Below are positions 30,514-39,456 of a stretch of DNA of 64,000 nucleotides, piece by piece. The DNA lies in NCBI RefSeq assembly GCF_918741285.1, contig NZ_CAKKNC010000001.1, positions 124,001 through 188,000 on the forward strand, written 5' to 3'. The stretch comes from Sphingobium sp. CECT 9361 (lineage in GTDB: Bacteria; Pseudomonadota; Alphaproteobacteria; Sphingomonadales; Sphingomonadaceae). Under the pieces are notes generated by a model, which saw only the letters and a list, made by a program, of their open reading frames with translations, made no database searches and was not told where the DNA came from. Position numbers and translations under genes: made by a program. Each line of letters begins with the position of its first letter. Within the stretch, counting starts at the first letter, position 1.

Positions 30514-32175
30514 TTATTTCCGGGTTGACGCGCTCTTGTCTCGAATGGCCTTGAACTCGCTGCCCGGTTTCCACTCCGGCCAGCGCGTTCCATTGGCCAG
30601 ATCGCTGCCGATCCGCAGCATCAGGTCGATATCCTGCACCGCACCGTCCAGATTCCATGTCGCGTCCCACGCATCGCAGGCCTGATGATAGCATTTTCCG
30701 GTATAGCTATCGATCCACGCCTGCCCAGCGGCGCGTCCGCCCTGCGCCAGGTCAGCGGCACCGGCGATACCCATCATCAGCAGCACCGGCACACCACGCT
30801 TCGCCATCGAAAAGTGATCGGCGCGATAGAACAGGCCACGTTCCGGAAGATTTTCGGGCGTCACCGTCCGCCCCTGCGCCTTTGCGAAGGTGGCGAGATC
30901 GTCTTCCAGCGTGCCTTGGCCGACGCCGACGAGGATCACGTCCTTTGCCGATCCCGCCGTCTGCAGGATATCCAGCGCAAGGTTCGCGACGGTTTTCTCC
31001 GGCGGGTAGACCGGATGCGTGGCATAGCTTTCTGATCCGAGAAGCCCGCGCTCCTCCGCTGTCCATGCCGCAAACACGACGGAACGGGCAGGGGGCGGCC
31101 CTGACTTGATGGCACGCGCAATCTCAAACAGTCCCGCGATGCCGAGCGCGTCGTCATTGGCCCCGGCGCGATAGATGCGGCCTTCCGCGTCGGCTGGTCC
31201 CTTGCCGTAAGCGTCCCAATGCGCGCCGAACATCACGATTTCATCGGGACGTTTGGCACCGGGAATCTTCGCCAGCACATTCTTGCTCTGCACCACTTCG
31301 CGCGTAACCGGGAAGGTCGCGGCGAACGTCGCACCCGGCAATGGCACGGGTTTGAACGTCTTGCTCCGCGCCGCCTTGCGCAAAGCCGACAGGTCCAGCC
31401 CTGCATCGGCGAACAGCTTCGTCGCGGCGCTGCCTTCGATCCAGCCTTGCACCTGCAGGCTGGTCACCTTGTCCGCATCGCGCACCAGATCGTAATTTTC
31501 GCCTTGCGGGCTGACGACTACGTTCCATCCATAGCCGGCCCCCGGTGTGTCGTGGACGATAAGCGCGCCAATGGCCCCCTGTCGCGCCGCTTCCTCGAAC
31601 TTGTAGGTCCAGCGGCCATAATAGGTCATGGTCCGCCCGCCGAACTTGTCGAAGGCGTCGTCGCCCTTGATGGCTTCGAAATCGGGATCGTTGACGAGGA
31701 AGACGGCGACTTTGCCCTTCAGGTCCGCGCCCTTGAAATCGTCCCAGTCGCGCTCTGGCGCTTTTACGCCATAGCCTACGAACACCATAGGCGCGTTTGC
31801 CACGGCAACGGTGTCGGCGGGTTGCAGGGTGGAGAGATAGACGTCCTTGCCCACGTTCCAGGGCGTCGCCTTGCCCTTCACCGAAACGCCAAGCGCCTTC
31901 GCTGCGCCCAGTTTCGTGTGGAGCAGCGGCACCGGCTGCGTCCATTGGCCATCGGGTCCGCCGGGTTCCAGCCCCAGCGCCTGAAAGCGCGCGATCAGAT
32001 AGCCGATGGTGCGATCTTCGCCCGCCGAACCCGGCGCGCGCCCTTCCAACAGGTCCGAAGCAAGCGTGCGGACGCTGCTTTCGATCTGTTTGGGATCGAT
32101 GGGCGACGGCGCGGTTTGCGCAAGTGCGGGCGTGGCGAGGATCAGTGCGGCGATGGCGGGGATAATTTTCAACAT
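30514..32175 (-). CDS. Secreted M28-family zinc peptidase with PA domain
   Basis: A 553-residue exported peptidase. The signal peptide MLKIIPAIAALILATPALA is followed by a protease-associated (PA) region around residues 120-260 (FVGYGVKAPERDWDDFKGAD, GAIGALIVHDTPGAGYGW). The M28 catalytic domain carries the zinc ligands: His in VMFGAHWDAYG, Asp in GANDDALGIAG, the EE pair in AWTAEERGLLGSE and a late His in YRADHFSMAKRGVP. The family removes single residues or dipeptides from the N-terminus of peptides in the periplasm. The ATG at 32175 is chosen because it starts the signal peptide; the upstream in-frame extension is not signal-like. Confidence 0.93.
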   Translation of the reverse strand: MLKIIPAIAALILATPALAQTAPSPIDPKQIESSVRTLASDLLEGRAPGSAGEDRTIGYLIARFQALGLEPGGPDGQWTQPVPLLHTKLGAAKALGVSVKGKATPWNVGKDVYLSTLQPADTVAVANAPMVFVGYGVKAPERDWDDFKGADLKGKVAVFLVNDPDFEAIKGDDAFDKFGGRTMTYYGRWTYKFEEAARQGAIGALIVHDTPGAGYGWNVVVSPQGENYDLVRDADKVTSLQVQGWIEGSAATKLFADAGLDLSALRKAARSKTFKPVPLPGATFAATFPVTREVVQSKNVLAKIPGAKRPDEIVMFGAHWDAYGKGPADAEGRIYRAGANDDALGIAGLFEIARAIKSGPPPARSVVFAAWTAEERGLLGSESYATHPVYPPEKTVANLALDILQTAGSAKDVILVGVGQGTLEDDLATFAKAQGRTVTPENLPERGLFYRADHFSMAKRGVPVLLMMGIAGAADLAQGGRAAGQAWIDSYTGKCYHQACDAWDATWNLDGAVQDIDLMLRIGSDLANGTRWPEWKPGSEFKAIRDKSASTRK

Positions 32176-32290
32176 GTGCGGCACCTTAGCAAGTGAGGCG
32201 GGCAGGGGAAGGGCGTTTCCTCTTCCGCCTGCCGCATGGATTGCTATGTGTCGGCTTATCTGTGTCGCTTCCCAAGCATGAAAGACTATC

Positions 32291-33151
32291 GTGACTGCCA
32301 TCGCTTATCTCAATGGCGGCTTCCTGCCGCTTGCCGACGCCAAAGTGTCTATACTGGATCGCGGCTTTCTGTTTGCGGATGGCATTTATGAAGTGGCGGC
32401 GGTGCTGGACGGCAGGCTGGTGGACAGCGCGGCGCATCTGGCGCGGCTTGCGCGCTCTTGCGGGGAAATCGACCTGACGTTGCCATTGTCGCTCGACGCT
32501 GTTGAAGACGCGCAGCGGGAACTTGTGACGCGCAATGGCATGACCGAGGGACTCGTCTATCTTCAGATTACGCGCGGAACCGATGCAGGCCGCGATTTTC
32601 TCTCGCCGCCTGATCTCACGCCGACCTTGGTGATGTTCGCGACACCGAAAACCATCGTCGAATCTCCAGCCGCACGCCGGGGAATCGCGGTAAAGACCGT
32701 TCCTGACCTGCGCTGGGCGCGTCGGGATATCAAGAGCGTGGCGCTGCTGGCGCAGGTGCTGGCGAAGCGGGAGGCGCAGGCGGCAGGGTGCGATGATGCG
32801 TGGATGGTCGACGATAGCGGTGCCGTGACCGAAGGCGCATCGGCCACCGCCTTCATTCTGACGCAGGACGATGTGCTAGTGACTCGGCCCAATTCGCACG
32901 CTGTTCTACCGGGGTGCACCGGCGCAGCGGTGGCTGCGCTGGCGCAGGAAACAGGCATAGCGCTAGAGCGGCGCAGCTTTACCGTCGCCGAGATTCACAT
33001 GGCGCAGGAAGCCTTTCACACGAGCGCCTCGACCTTCGTCATGCCGGTGGTCCAGATGGACGGGCAGACGGTGGGCAATGGCGCACCGGGCCCGGTCGCC
33101 GCGCGGCTGCGCGAACTCTATGTCGAATTCGCGCGCCGTACCGCTGTGTAA
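32291..33151 (+). CDS. dat: D-amino-acid aminotransferase (class IV PLP enzyme)
   Basis: The 286-residue protein has the fold-type IV pattern: GFLFADGIYEVAAVLDGRLV at the start, the PLP lysine K148 in RRDIKSVALLAQVLAKREA, and the cofactor-binding Glu in VTEGASATAFI. The sequence resembles D-alanine aminotransferases more than branched-chain aminotransferases (ILDRGFLFADGIYEV, IKSVALL). It would supply D-glutamate or D-alanine from keto acids for cell-wall synthesis or recycle D-amino acids. The start codon is GTG at 32291. It ends exactly one base before the stop of the convergent HlyD gene. Confidence 0.88.
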   Translation: MTAIAYLNGGFLPLADAKVSILDRGFLFADGIYEVAAVLDGRLVDSAAHLARLARSCGEIDLTLPLSLDAVEDAQRELVTRNGMTEGLVYLQITRGTDAGRDFLSPPDLTPTLVMFATPKTIVESPAARRGIAVKTVPDLRWARRDIKSVALLAQVLAKREAQAAGCDDAWMVDDSGAVTEGASATAFILTQDDVLVTRPNSHAVLPGCTGAAVAALAQETGIALERRSFTVAEIHMAQEAFHTSASTFVMPVVQMDGQTVGNGAPGPVAARLRELYVEFARRTAV

Positions 33152-34558
33152 CTACTCCCGCAGCGCGCTGTCGCGGATGCGAATGAGCGGGCCCAGAATA
33201 TAGTCCATGATGCTCTGGCGACCCGATTTGATGTTCACTTCGGCGGTCATGCCGGGGATGACGGGTTTCCCTGCGCCAAATTGCGTCGTGTCGGCGCGCA
33301 GGCGGACGCGATAGAAGACTTCACCCTTCGTATCCTGAATGACGTCGGGCGATACATCCACGACCTTGCCTTCCAGACCGCCGTAGATGGCCGAATCATA
33401 GGCCGAAATCTTGATGTTGGCGGGCAGGCCGGACCATACCTGGCCACGATCCTTGGGCGCGATGCGAGCTTCGACCATCACGACCTTGTCGACCGGGACG
33501 ATTTCCACAATGGGTTCGCCGCCGCGAATGACGCCGCCGACGGTCTGCACATAGAGTTTGTTGACGATACCCGCCATCGGTGCGCGGATCTCTTCGCGCG
33601 ATTCCTTGTCGGTATAGGCGCCCAGCGTCTCATCGGCCTTGGCCAGTTCCATGCGAAGCTTGGCCGCTTCGACTTTGGTTTCCTGCACCGATTTGGTCCA
33701 CACTTCACCGCGACGGGCAGAGGTTTCGCTCAGTTGCGCCATCGCCTGCGGAATCTGGCTTTCAACGTCGGCGATCCGTGTCTGGAGTGCGAGAAGGAGC
33801 GAGCGCTTTTCCAGGACTTCGCGCTCCGAAATGGCTTCCGCTTCATAGGCCCGTTCCAGCTTGCCGAGCTGGGTCATCATCAACGTCTGTTCGCTGCGCA
33901 GGTTCTTGAGCCGTGACTGCAGACCGGCGATCTCCGCCCGGCGGGCGCGCGATTGTTCGGCAATGATGCCGGTTTCTTGCCCCCTCTGATTGCGACTGGA
34001 ATAGAACAGCGCTTCTTCCGATGCGGCGATATCCGGCGCGGCTTTCGCCAGATCGGCCGGAACGGTGAAGTTGGATGCGCCGCTGACTTCGGCGTCCATG
34101 CGCGCGAGGGCAATTCGCTTGGCGACGACGTCTGTGCGCGCATTTTCGAAATCGGCGGTGGTGAACTGATTGCTGACGCGCATCAGTATCTGGCCCTTGC
34201 GGACGCGCTGACCTTCGCTGACCAGCAGATCGGTGACGATGCCGCCTTCCAGATGTTGCACGACCTGATTCTGGACGGAGGGGAGCACCCGGCCCGCGCC
34301 GCGGGTAACCTTGTCCACCTGAAAGAAGATCGCCCAGGCAAGGAACGCGACGACGAGGACGGTCAGCACCTTTAGCACGCGCGTCTGGCGGTCGGTGCGG
34401 ATGCGCGCGCTCCACGGTGCAATGCCGTCGATCGGTGCGTTGGCTACCTTTACATCGCCTGCGAAAGCGGCGGCAAGTTCGCGGCTGCTCACACCTTCGT
34501 AAAGGCTGGCGCCACCCATCGACCGGATGATTCGATCCCTTATCGCACTGAAGTTCAT
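33152..34558 (-). CDS. Type I secretion membrane fusion protein (HlyD/LapC/SiiD type)
   Basis: This adaptor bridges the inner-membrane ABC exporter and the outer-membrane TolC channel. The 468 residues comprise a cytoplasmic N-terminus, one membrane helix at about 61-80 (VLKVLTVLVVAFLAWAIFFQ), a lipoyl-like half (VVQHLEGGIVTDLLVSEGQR), a long alpha-helical hairpin with heptad repeats (about 175-310), the second lipoyl half (IRAPMAGIVNKLYVQTVGGV) and a beta-barrel end (GMTAEVNIKSGRQSIMDYIL). The HLEGGIV and ending RQSIMDYILGPL resemble LapC/LapB-associated adaptors of giant adhesin exporters. It is divergent from the ABC gene, with 93 bases between start codons. Confidence 0.92.
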   Translation of the reverse strand: MNFSAIRDRIIRSMGGASLYEGVSSRELAAAFAGDVKVANAPIDGIAPWSARIRTDRQTRVLKVLTVLVVAFLAWAIFFQVDKVTRGAGRVLPSVQNQVVQHLEGGIVTDLLVSEGQRVRKGQILMRVSNQFTTADFENARTDVVAKRIALARMDAEVSGASNFTVPADLAKAAPDIAASEEALFYSSRNQRGQETGIIAEQSRARRAEIAGLQSRLKNLRSEQTLMMTQLGKLERAYEAEAISEREVLEKRSLLLALQTRIADVESQIPQAMAQLSETSARRGEVWTKSVQETKVEAAKLRMELAKADETLGAYTDKESREEIRAPMAGIVNKLYVQTVGGVIRGGEPIVEIVPVDKVVMVEARIAPKDRGQVWSGLPANIKISAYDSAIYGGLEGKVVDVSPDVIQDTKGEVFYRVRLRADTTQFGAGKPVIPGMTAEVNIKSGRQSIMDYILGPLIRIRDSALRE

Positions 34559-34585
34559 GTCGTGGTCCCCGAAAAATCTCAGCGG

Positions 34586-34594
34586 CGTTTACCA
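34586..34594 (+). promoter_or_regulatory. Motif CGTTTACCA upstream of the exporter gene
   Basis: The same nine bases, in the same orientation, occur upstream of the adhesin gene (63554-63562 on the minus strand). Both copies lie 55-57 bases from their ATG. A related TGTCTACCA is found at 36947-36955, about 41 bases before the MotB-like gene. The TTTACCA core resembles a CtrA half-site TTAACCAT, but the true regulator is unknown. Confidence 0.4.
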
Positions 34595-34621
34595 CTCATT
34601 ATCCTTAAGAATGTTTAATGA

Positions 34622-34641
34622 TCCCACGACAGACGTGGGGA
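34622..34641 (+). promoter_or_regulatory. Leader hairpin covering the exporter ribosome-binding site
   Basis: TCCCACG (34622-34628) can pair with CGTGGGG (34634-34640) around a five-base loop. The only purine-rich Shine-Dalgarno-like sequence before the ATG at 34652 is GGGGA at 34637-34641, which lies in the 3' arm. The stem would therefore hide the ribosome-binding site. Confidence 0.4.
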
Positions 34642-34651
34642 CCGTACTAAA

Positions 34652-36910
34652 ATGCATGCTTCAAACGATCAAAGCGGCGTTAGCCTCGTGGGGCGATTGA
34701 TGGCGGCCATAGGATTGGGCGCGTCGCCCGATTCGCGTTCCGAGCGGGCGCGACACGCTTCTATAGCGGCGCGCAACTGGAACGGATCGATCGAACCTGC
34801 TTCGCTGGTGACTTGCCTGGAGCGGCTGAGCGCACTGTGCGGGAAGCCGACACCGCGCGACATGCTGATCGCTGCGCTCCCCCTCCCCAATGGTTTCATG
34901 GACCCGCGACTCGCCCCCATCGCGATGGCGCGCGCCGGACTGGATGCGCGGTGGGACATCCGTCCGCTGCGCAGTCTGACGCCCCAGGATCTGCCCATCG
35001 TGCTTCAATTGCGCGACGGTGGCTCAGTTTTGCTCATCGGCTTAAGTGACGATCCGCATGGTACGATCATCGATGCTACCGGGGAGAAGCTGGTGCCGAT
35101 GCCGGTCCTTGAAGAAGTGGCGAGCGAGGATGTGTTGGTGTGCGGTCATGTCGATCCGGCCAATGGGCTTGACCTGGACGACGAGCGGACCTTCGTACGG
35201 CGCAACCCGCGGCTGTGGCTGGTCGGTACGTTCCTCAGCGAACGCAAGCGGCTGGGACAGTTGCTCCTTGCAGCGGTGTTGCTCAACCTGTGCGCACTGG
35301 CGATCCCGCTATATATGCGCGCTGTGTATGATCGCGTCGTGCCCAATCTGGCGATCGAATCGCTTTGGGCGCTGTCGGCGGGTGTTGCACTCGTTCTGGT
35401 GTTCGAATTTGTCTTCAAGCATGTGCGCGGCGGGTACATCGATGCCGTCGGCGTACGCGTGGGGCAGGCGATCCAGAACCGGGCGATGGCGTCCTATCTC
35501 CATGCGCGTATCGGTCATGCCGACAACAGCGTGGGCGGATTGATGACGGCGCTGCGCGATGTCGAGGGGCTTTCGCTCCTAGTTCCGCAGGCAATCGTGA
35601 CCTTCTGCGTCGATGTGCCGTTCTTCTTCGGCTATGTTGCGCTCATCGGCTTAATCGGTGGCTGGGCGGTTGCGGGGCCGATTGTCGGCGCTGGGGCCAT
35701 GGTACTCGTCGGGATTACGGCAGCCTATGCTCTCAAACTGTCGAGCCGCCGTTCGTCCAAGCTGATGCACGCGCGCAGCAACCTTGTCGTCGACGTGACC
35801 GAAGGGTTGACGACGATCAAGGCGAATCAGGCCGAACGGCATTTTCTGCGCCAATGGGACATCGTGTCCGACCATATCGGCATCAGTTCGAAAGTCGCGC
35901 GCAAGTGGAACGACTTGCCGACATCTATGGCAGGGCTGCTTGTGCAGGTCGTGACCGTGATGGTCGTCATCATCGGCGTGTTTCAGATCAAGGCCGGGAT
36001 CATGACGACCGGTGCGCTCGTCGCGATCACGATGCTTACGGGCCGGGCAATGGTCCCGGTGTCCGCTGCCATCTCCATCGTATCGAAAGGCTATCAGAGC
36101 CTGTCGCAGTTCGCTGCGCTTTCCAAGATTCTGGGTGCCGAGCCGGAGCGTGAGACATCCGATCCCGCCGTCAAGACGCGCGCGATCAAGGGTGACATCC
36201 GCCTGCAGAACATCGTCTTTTCCTATAGCGAAGCGGCCACGCCGAGCCTGAAGGACATCACCCTGACGATCAAGCCGGGGGAGAAGATCGCGCTGATCGG
36301 ACGCTCCGGGTCGGGCAAGTCGTCGCTGCTGCAGTTGCTGGCCGGTCTGCATCAGCCGCAGGGCGGCGCGATCACCATCGACGGCAACGCTATCGATCAA
36401 TATGCCGTTAGCCATCTGCGGCAGAGCATTTCCTATTCGGCGCAGGACGCGACGCTGTTCAACACGTCGATCTGGGGCAATATCCTGCTGGGCTTGCCCG
36501 AGCCGGAAGCCGATATCGTCGAACGTGCTATTGCCGCATCGGGTCTCGACCGGTTCGTCAGCCGTAGCGTGGAAGGCTATGGCCGCAATGTCGGTCCCAA
36601 TGGCGTCAAGCTGTCGGGTGGACAGCGCCAATCGGTGATTTTGGCCCGCGCCTTGCTGCGCGATCCGCCGATCTTGCTGCTCGATGAGCCTACGGCCGCG
36701 ATGGACATCAACAGCGAACAAGCAGTGATGGAAGGATTGCGCGACGTCGCGAAGGACCGGACGCTAGTGATCGCCACGCATCGCATGGCGTTGCTCGATC
36801 TGGTGGACCGCGTGATCTGGCTGGAGGACGGCAAGATCTTTGCCGACCGCCCGCGCGCGGAAATCCTCATGATGATGCGCAATCAGCAAGCCGCCAGCCG
36901 GGCCGCATAG
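34652..36910 (+). CDS. Type I secretion ABC transporter (LapB/SiiF type) with C39-like domain
   Basis: The exporter ATPase/permease of the giant-adhesin system. Residues about 45-170 form a C39-peptidase-like region; I see no canonical catalytic Cys-His-Asp set (C55 and C63 occur in a helix, not in a DCGxAC motif), so it is probably a substrate-docking domain. Five to six membrane segments follow (about 205-480; for example LGQLLLAAVLLNLCALAIPL). The nucleotide-binding domain has Walker A GRSGSGKSS (K556), the signature LSGGQRQSV at about 654-662 and Walker B ILLLDEPTAAMD at about 674-685. It leads a plus-strand run with the MotB-like, MotA-like and PilZ genes, separated by 85, 25 and 18 bases. 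Confidence 0.94.
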   Translation: MHASNDQSGVSLVGRLMAAIGLGASPDSRSERARHASIAARNWNGSIEPASLVTCLERLSALCGKPTPRDMLIAALPLPNGFMDPRLAPIAMARAGLDARWDIRPLRSLTPQDLPIVLQLRDGGSVLLIGLSDDPHGTIIDATGEKLVPMPVLEEVASEDVLVCGHVDPANGLDLDDERTFVRRNPRLWLVGTFLSERKRLGQLLLAAVLLNLCALAIPLYMRAVYDRVVPNLAIESLWALSAGVALVLVFEFVFKHVRGGYIDAVGVRVGQAIQNRAMASYLHARIGHADNSVGGLMTALRDVEGLSLLVPQAIVTFCVDVPFFFGYVALIGLIGGWAVAGPIVGAGAMVLVGITAAYALKLSSRRSSKLMHARSNLVVDVTEGLTTIKANQAERHFLRQWDIVSDHIGISSKVARKWNDLPTSMAGLLVQVVTVMVVIIGVFQIKAGIMTTGALVAITMLTGRAMVPVSAAISIVSKGYQSLSQFAALSKILGAEPERETSDPAVKTRAIKGDIRLQNIVFSYSEAATPSLKDITLTIKPGEKIALIGRSGSGKSSLLQLLAGLHQPQGGAITIDGNAIDQYAVSHLRQSISYSAQDATLFNTSIWGNILLGLPEPEADIVERAIAASGLDRFVSRSVEGYGRNVGPNGVKLSGGQRQSVILARALLRDPPILLLDEPTAAMDINSEQAVMEGLRDVAKDRTLVIATHRMALLDLVDRVIWLEDGKIFADRPRAEILMMMRNQQAASRAA

Positions 36911-36995
36911 CCGGCGAATGCTGGTGAGGGTTTATTAAGGTTAATTGTCTACCAATCGCTCTTGAAACCGGTCCGCGTGCAGCCATGCGGCCAAT

Positions 36996-37733
36996 ATGTG
37001 GGGAATATTCGTGGCGGGTGCTTCAGCAGAAGGCGAAGTCAATCACTGGCCGGCGTTTGTCGACGTCCTGACGACCGTTATCATGGTCGTCACGTTCCTG
37101 CTCGTCATCATGAGCGCAGCGGTGATGGTTCTGTCCCAGCGTACCCTTCAGAATTTCAAGGCGCAGATCGAAGCGAAGCAGAAAAGCGCGCAGGACGATG
37201 CCGCCGGAGCCAATGGCAAAGGCGCAAAAAGCCAGACAGCCACGCAGCAGGTTACGGCAGAAGCCGGAAGCTCCAATGCCGAGCTGGGCGACATATTGCG
37301 CACTGACAAGCCTATCAACGGTAGCGAAGCCTTGACCATCCGGACGCGGGAAACCGCCGACACGCTGAAGATCCAGGTCAAGGCCATGGAGCAACCCGAC
37401 GATTCCAAGGGCGTCGAAGTCAAGACTGCCGATGTTCTGTTGAAGGTATCGTTCGAGCCGATGGCAGTGCGTTACAATGACGAAACGTCCAAGCAGGTGC
37501 TCGACTTCCTCCAGACCCGTCAGGCCCCGGGCATGAAATATGAAATCTGGTCCTTTGCGCCGCAGAACTCCTCGATCACCGAAGCGCAGCGCCTTGCCTA
37601 TTACCGGGCCGCGATGACGCGCAACCTGCTGGTTCGCGCGGGGATCAAGCCTGCCGATATCTATACCCAGATCCGCGTATCGGACCCGGCCTCCAAGGAT
37701 GGCCACAACGTCCGTGTCGTTCTGAAACCCTGA
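36996..37733 (+). CDS. MotB/SiiA-like protein with OmpA-like C-terminus
   Basis: A 245-residue inner-membrane protein anchored by one helix at about residues 24-47 (VLTTVIMVVTFLLVIMSAAV). Just before it, NHWPAFVDVLTT aligns with the MotB segment in which Asp32 binds the stator proton; the equivalent here is D23. A Lys/Ala/Gln-rich linker leads to a domain of MotB/OmpA type (about 130-245: LLKVSFEPMAVRYNDETSKQ, MKYEIWSFAPQNSS, AYYRAAMTRNLLVRAGI), whose match to the peptidoglycan-binding consensus is moderate. With the next gene it would form a MotA5B2-like proton channel. The order MotB-like first, MotA-like second is that of siiA-siiB, opposite to flagellar motA-motB. Confidence 0.8.
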   Translation: MWGIFVAGASAEGEVNHWPAFVDVLTTVIMVVTFLLVIMSAAVMVLSQRTLQNFKAQIEAKQKSAQDDAAGANGKGAKSQTATQQVTAEAGSSNAELGDILRTDKPINGSEALTIRTRETADTLKIQVKAMEQPDDSKGVEVKTADVLLKVSFEPMAVRYNDETSKQVLDFLQTRQAPGMKYEIWSFAPQNSSITEAQRLAYYRAAMTRNLLVRAGIKPADIYTQIRVSDPASKDGHNVRVVLKP

Positions 37734-37758
37734 CGGGGCACTATCAGCGAAAGTATAT

Positions 37759-39438
37759 GTGACGATGGAACAGAAAATCCGATCCGAACTGCTGAAAATG
37801 ACCATGGTCATGCTGGTTCTGCTTGGCCTTGGCGTGTACGCGCACGAATTCGTGATTGCCGGCATCAAGGCCAAAGTCGCGCTGAACCTGTCGATCTTCG
37901 CAGTGTTCGGCCTCGCGGCGGGCATTGCGTTCCGCCATGTGCTGAACCTGCAGAACGAAGTGCAGGCGCTCAAGGCGCTGAAAGTCGACTATGGCGACCG
38001 ATCACGCCGCCCGCTTGATCCCTATCGCCATCCTGCGATCGTGTTTCAGGAACCCGAATTGCTCGGGCAAGGCTATCGGCTGATTACCGAAGAGCTGGGC
38101 AAGAAGGACGGGTTCCAGATTTCCAATGCCACCGTCCAGGTACTGTTGCACGATGTCGACCAGCGCATCAACGATCGCAAGTCGACGCTCATATACTTCT
38201 CCGGCCTGATGGTGTTCCTGGGGCTGCTTGGCGCGTTCATGGGGCTGATGAAGACCGTGCATTCGGTGGGCGACCTGATCGGCGGGATGGACGTGTCCGG
38301 CAATGCCGGTGGCGACAGCTTCGGCAAGCTGATCGAAGGTATGAAGGCGCCGCTGAACGGTATGTCCGTCGGCTTCTCCTCTTCGCTCTTCGGCCTTATG
38401 ACGTCGATGGTTCTGGGTGCGCTGGAACGCTTCATGACCAGCGCGATGAAGACGCTGCGCAACGAATTCGAACATTGGTTGTCAAACCTTGCAGCGCTTG
38501 AAAACGCGCAAGGTGAGAGCCACTCGGGCGCTGGCGCCGACATGAGCGGCGTCGTGCGCGCTCTTGAAGTGGGCAGCAAACAATTGCGCGACTTGCGGGA
38601 GGCAGTCGCCGGTGGTGCGAACATCAATGCCGATGCGCAGCAGTCGATTGCGCATATGGCGAACGCCGTTACGACGCTGTCTCAGTCGGTGCAGAAGGTG
38701 TCCGATCCGACGCCGCTGCTCCAACCCATTGCCGATGTCGTGGCCGAATTGGCGCGTAATCAAACTATGATGGTCGGCCAGTTTCAGGGTCTGTTCGACA
38801 TGGCCGAGCGCGACCGCGCAACGATTAGGCAGATGCTGGATGGCATGAATGCCGGTATCGACCGACAAGGTGCGCTGGACGGGCCGCAGCTTCACGCTCA
38901 GCTCGACCGGATGGTGGCGCTGCAATCCGAATTGCTCGATTACAGTACCGATGCGCCGTTGTCCGCGGCGCCCATGCCTGTCGCGAGCGCTGCGCCGAGG
39001 CGCTGGTTCAGTTCGTTGTTCGCTGGAAATCCGATGCTGTCCGCACGGCGCGAGCGGAAGAAACTGCGCGCCGAAGTGCGCGACGTGATGTTGAGCCAGC
39101 GCAGCTTTGCGCGCTCGATCGAGAAAACTCTGGGTCAGTCCATCGGGAAGATCGAGGCGGGGCGCCGGAGCGATCACGGGATCCTCGCCGACATGATCGC
39201 GCAGAATGACCGCAATCAGGCACGTCTGACGGCATTGCTCGACCGGCTGAACGTGCTGGAAGGCGAAGGCTTGGCGGGCGAAGGTCCCGATCTGTCCAGT
39301 GGTCTGCAAGGGGCACGGCTGGAAATGGAAATGCTGCGGCGTCGCATGAACATCGCGCAGGAACAGCAATCGGTTGGCGAGGATATATCGCAAACCGACG
39401 ACGTCGCCTATCGCACGCCCGACAGCAAAGCCGGTTGA
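37759..39438 (+). CDS. MotA/TolQ/ExbB-like proton-channel protein (SiiB-like) with long tail
   Basis: A 559-residue protein. The first 230 residues contain four hydrophobic segments: about 15-33, 41-60, the channel-type LMVFLGLLGAFMGLMKTVHS (about 149-168) and GFSSSLFGLMTSMVLGALER (about 203-222). The third and fourth correspond to TM3 and TM4 of MotA/ExbB, including the small-residue-rich GLLGAFMG helix. The remaining 330 residues are mostly helical and charged, ending after a Glu/Met-rich helix; a cytoplasmic tail of this size is far longer than in MotA. The start is GTG at 37759 with GAAAG about seven bases upstream; the ATG two codons later (37765) is the alternative. PilZ follows 18 bases on. 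Confidence 0.82.
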   Translation: MTMEQKIRSELLKMTMVMLVLLGLGVYAHEFVIAGIKAKVALNLSIFAVFGLAAGIAFRHVLNLQNEVQALKALKVDYGDRSRRPLDPYRHPAIVFQEPELLGQGYRLITEELGKKDGFQISNATVQVLLHDVDQRINDRKSTLIYFSGLMVFLGLLGAFMGLMKTVHSVGDLIGGMDVSGNAGGDSFGKLIEGMKAPLNGMSVGFSSSLFGLMTSMVLGALERFMTSAMKTLRNEFEHWLSNLAALENAQGESHSGAGADMSGVVRALEVGSKQLRDLREAVAGGANINADAQQSIAHMANAVTTLSQSVQKVSDPTPLLQPIADVVAELARNQTMMVGQFQGLFDMAERDRATIRQMLDGMNAGIDRQGALDGPQLHAQLDRMVALQSELLDYSTDAPLSAAPMPVASAAPRRWFSSLFAGNPMLSARRERKKLRAEVRDVMLSQRSFARSIEKTLGQSIGKIEAGRRSDHGILADMIAQNDRNQARLTALLDRLNVLEGEGLAGEGPDLSSGLQGARLEMEMLRRRMNIAQEQQSVGEDISQTDDVAYRTPDSKAG

Positions 39439-39456
39439 ACAGGAAAGCATCGCATC

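Noticed and set aside
36996-39438. Flagellar stator motA/motB
   Set aside because: No flagellar genes are in the window, the gene order is reversed, the MotA-like tail is much longer, and the pair follows an adhesin exporter.
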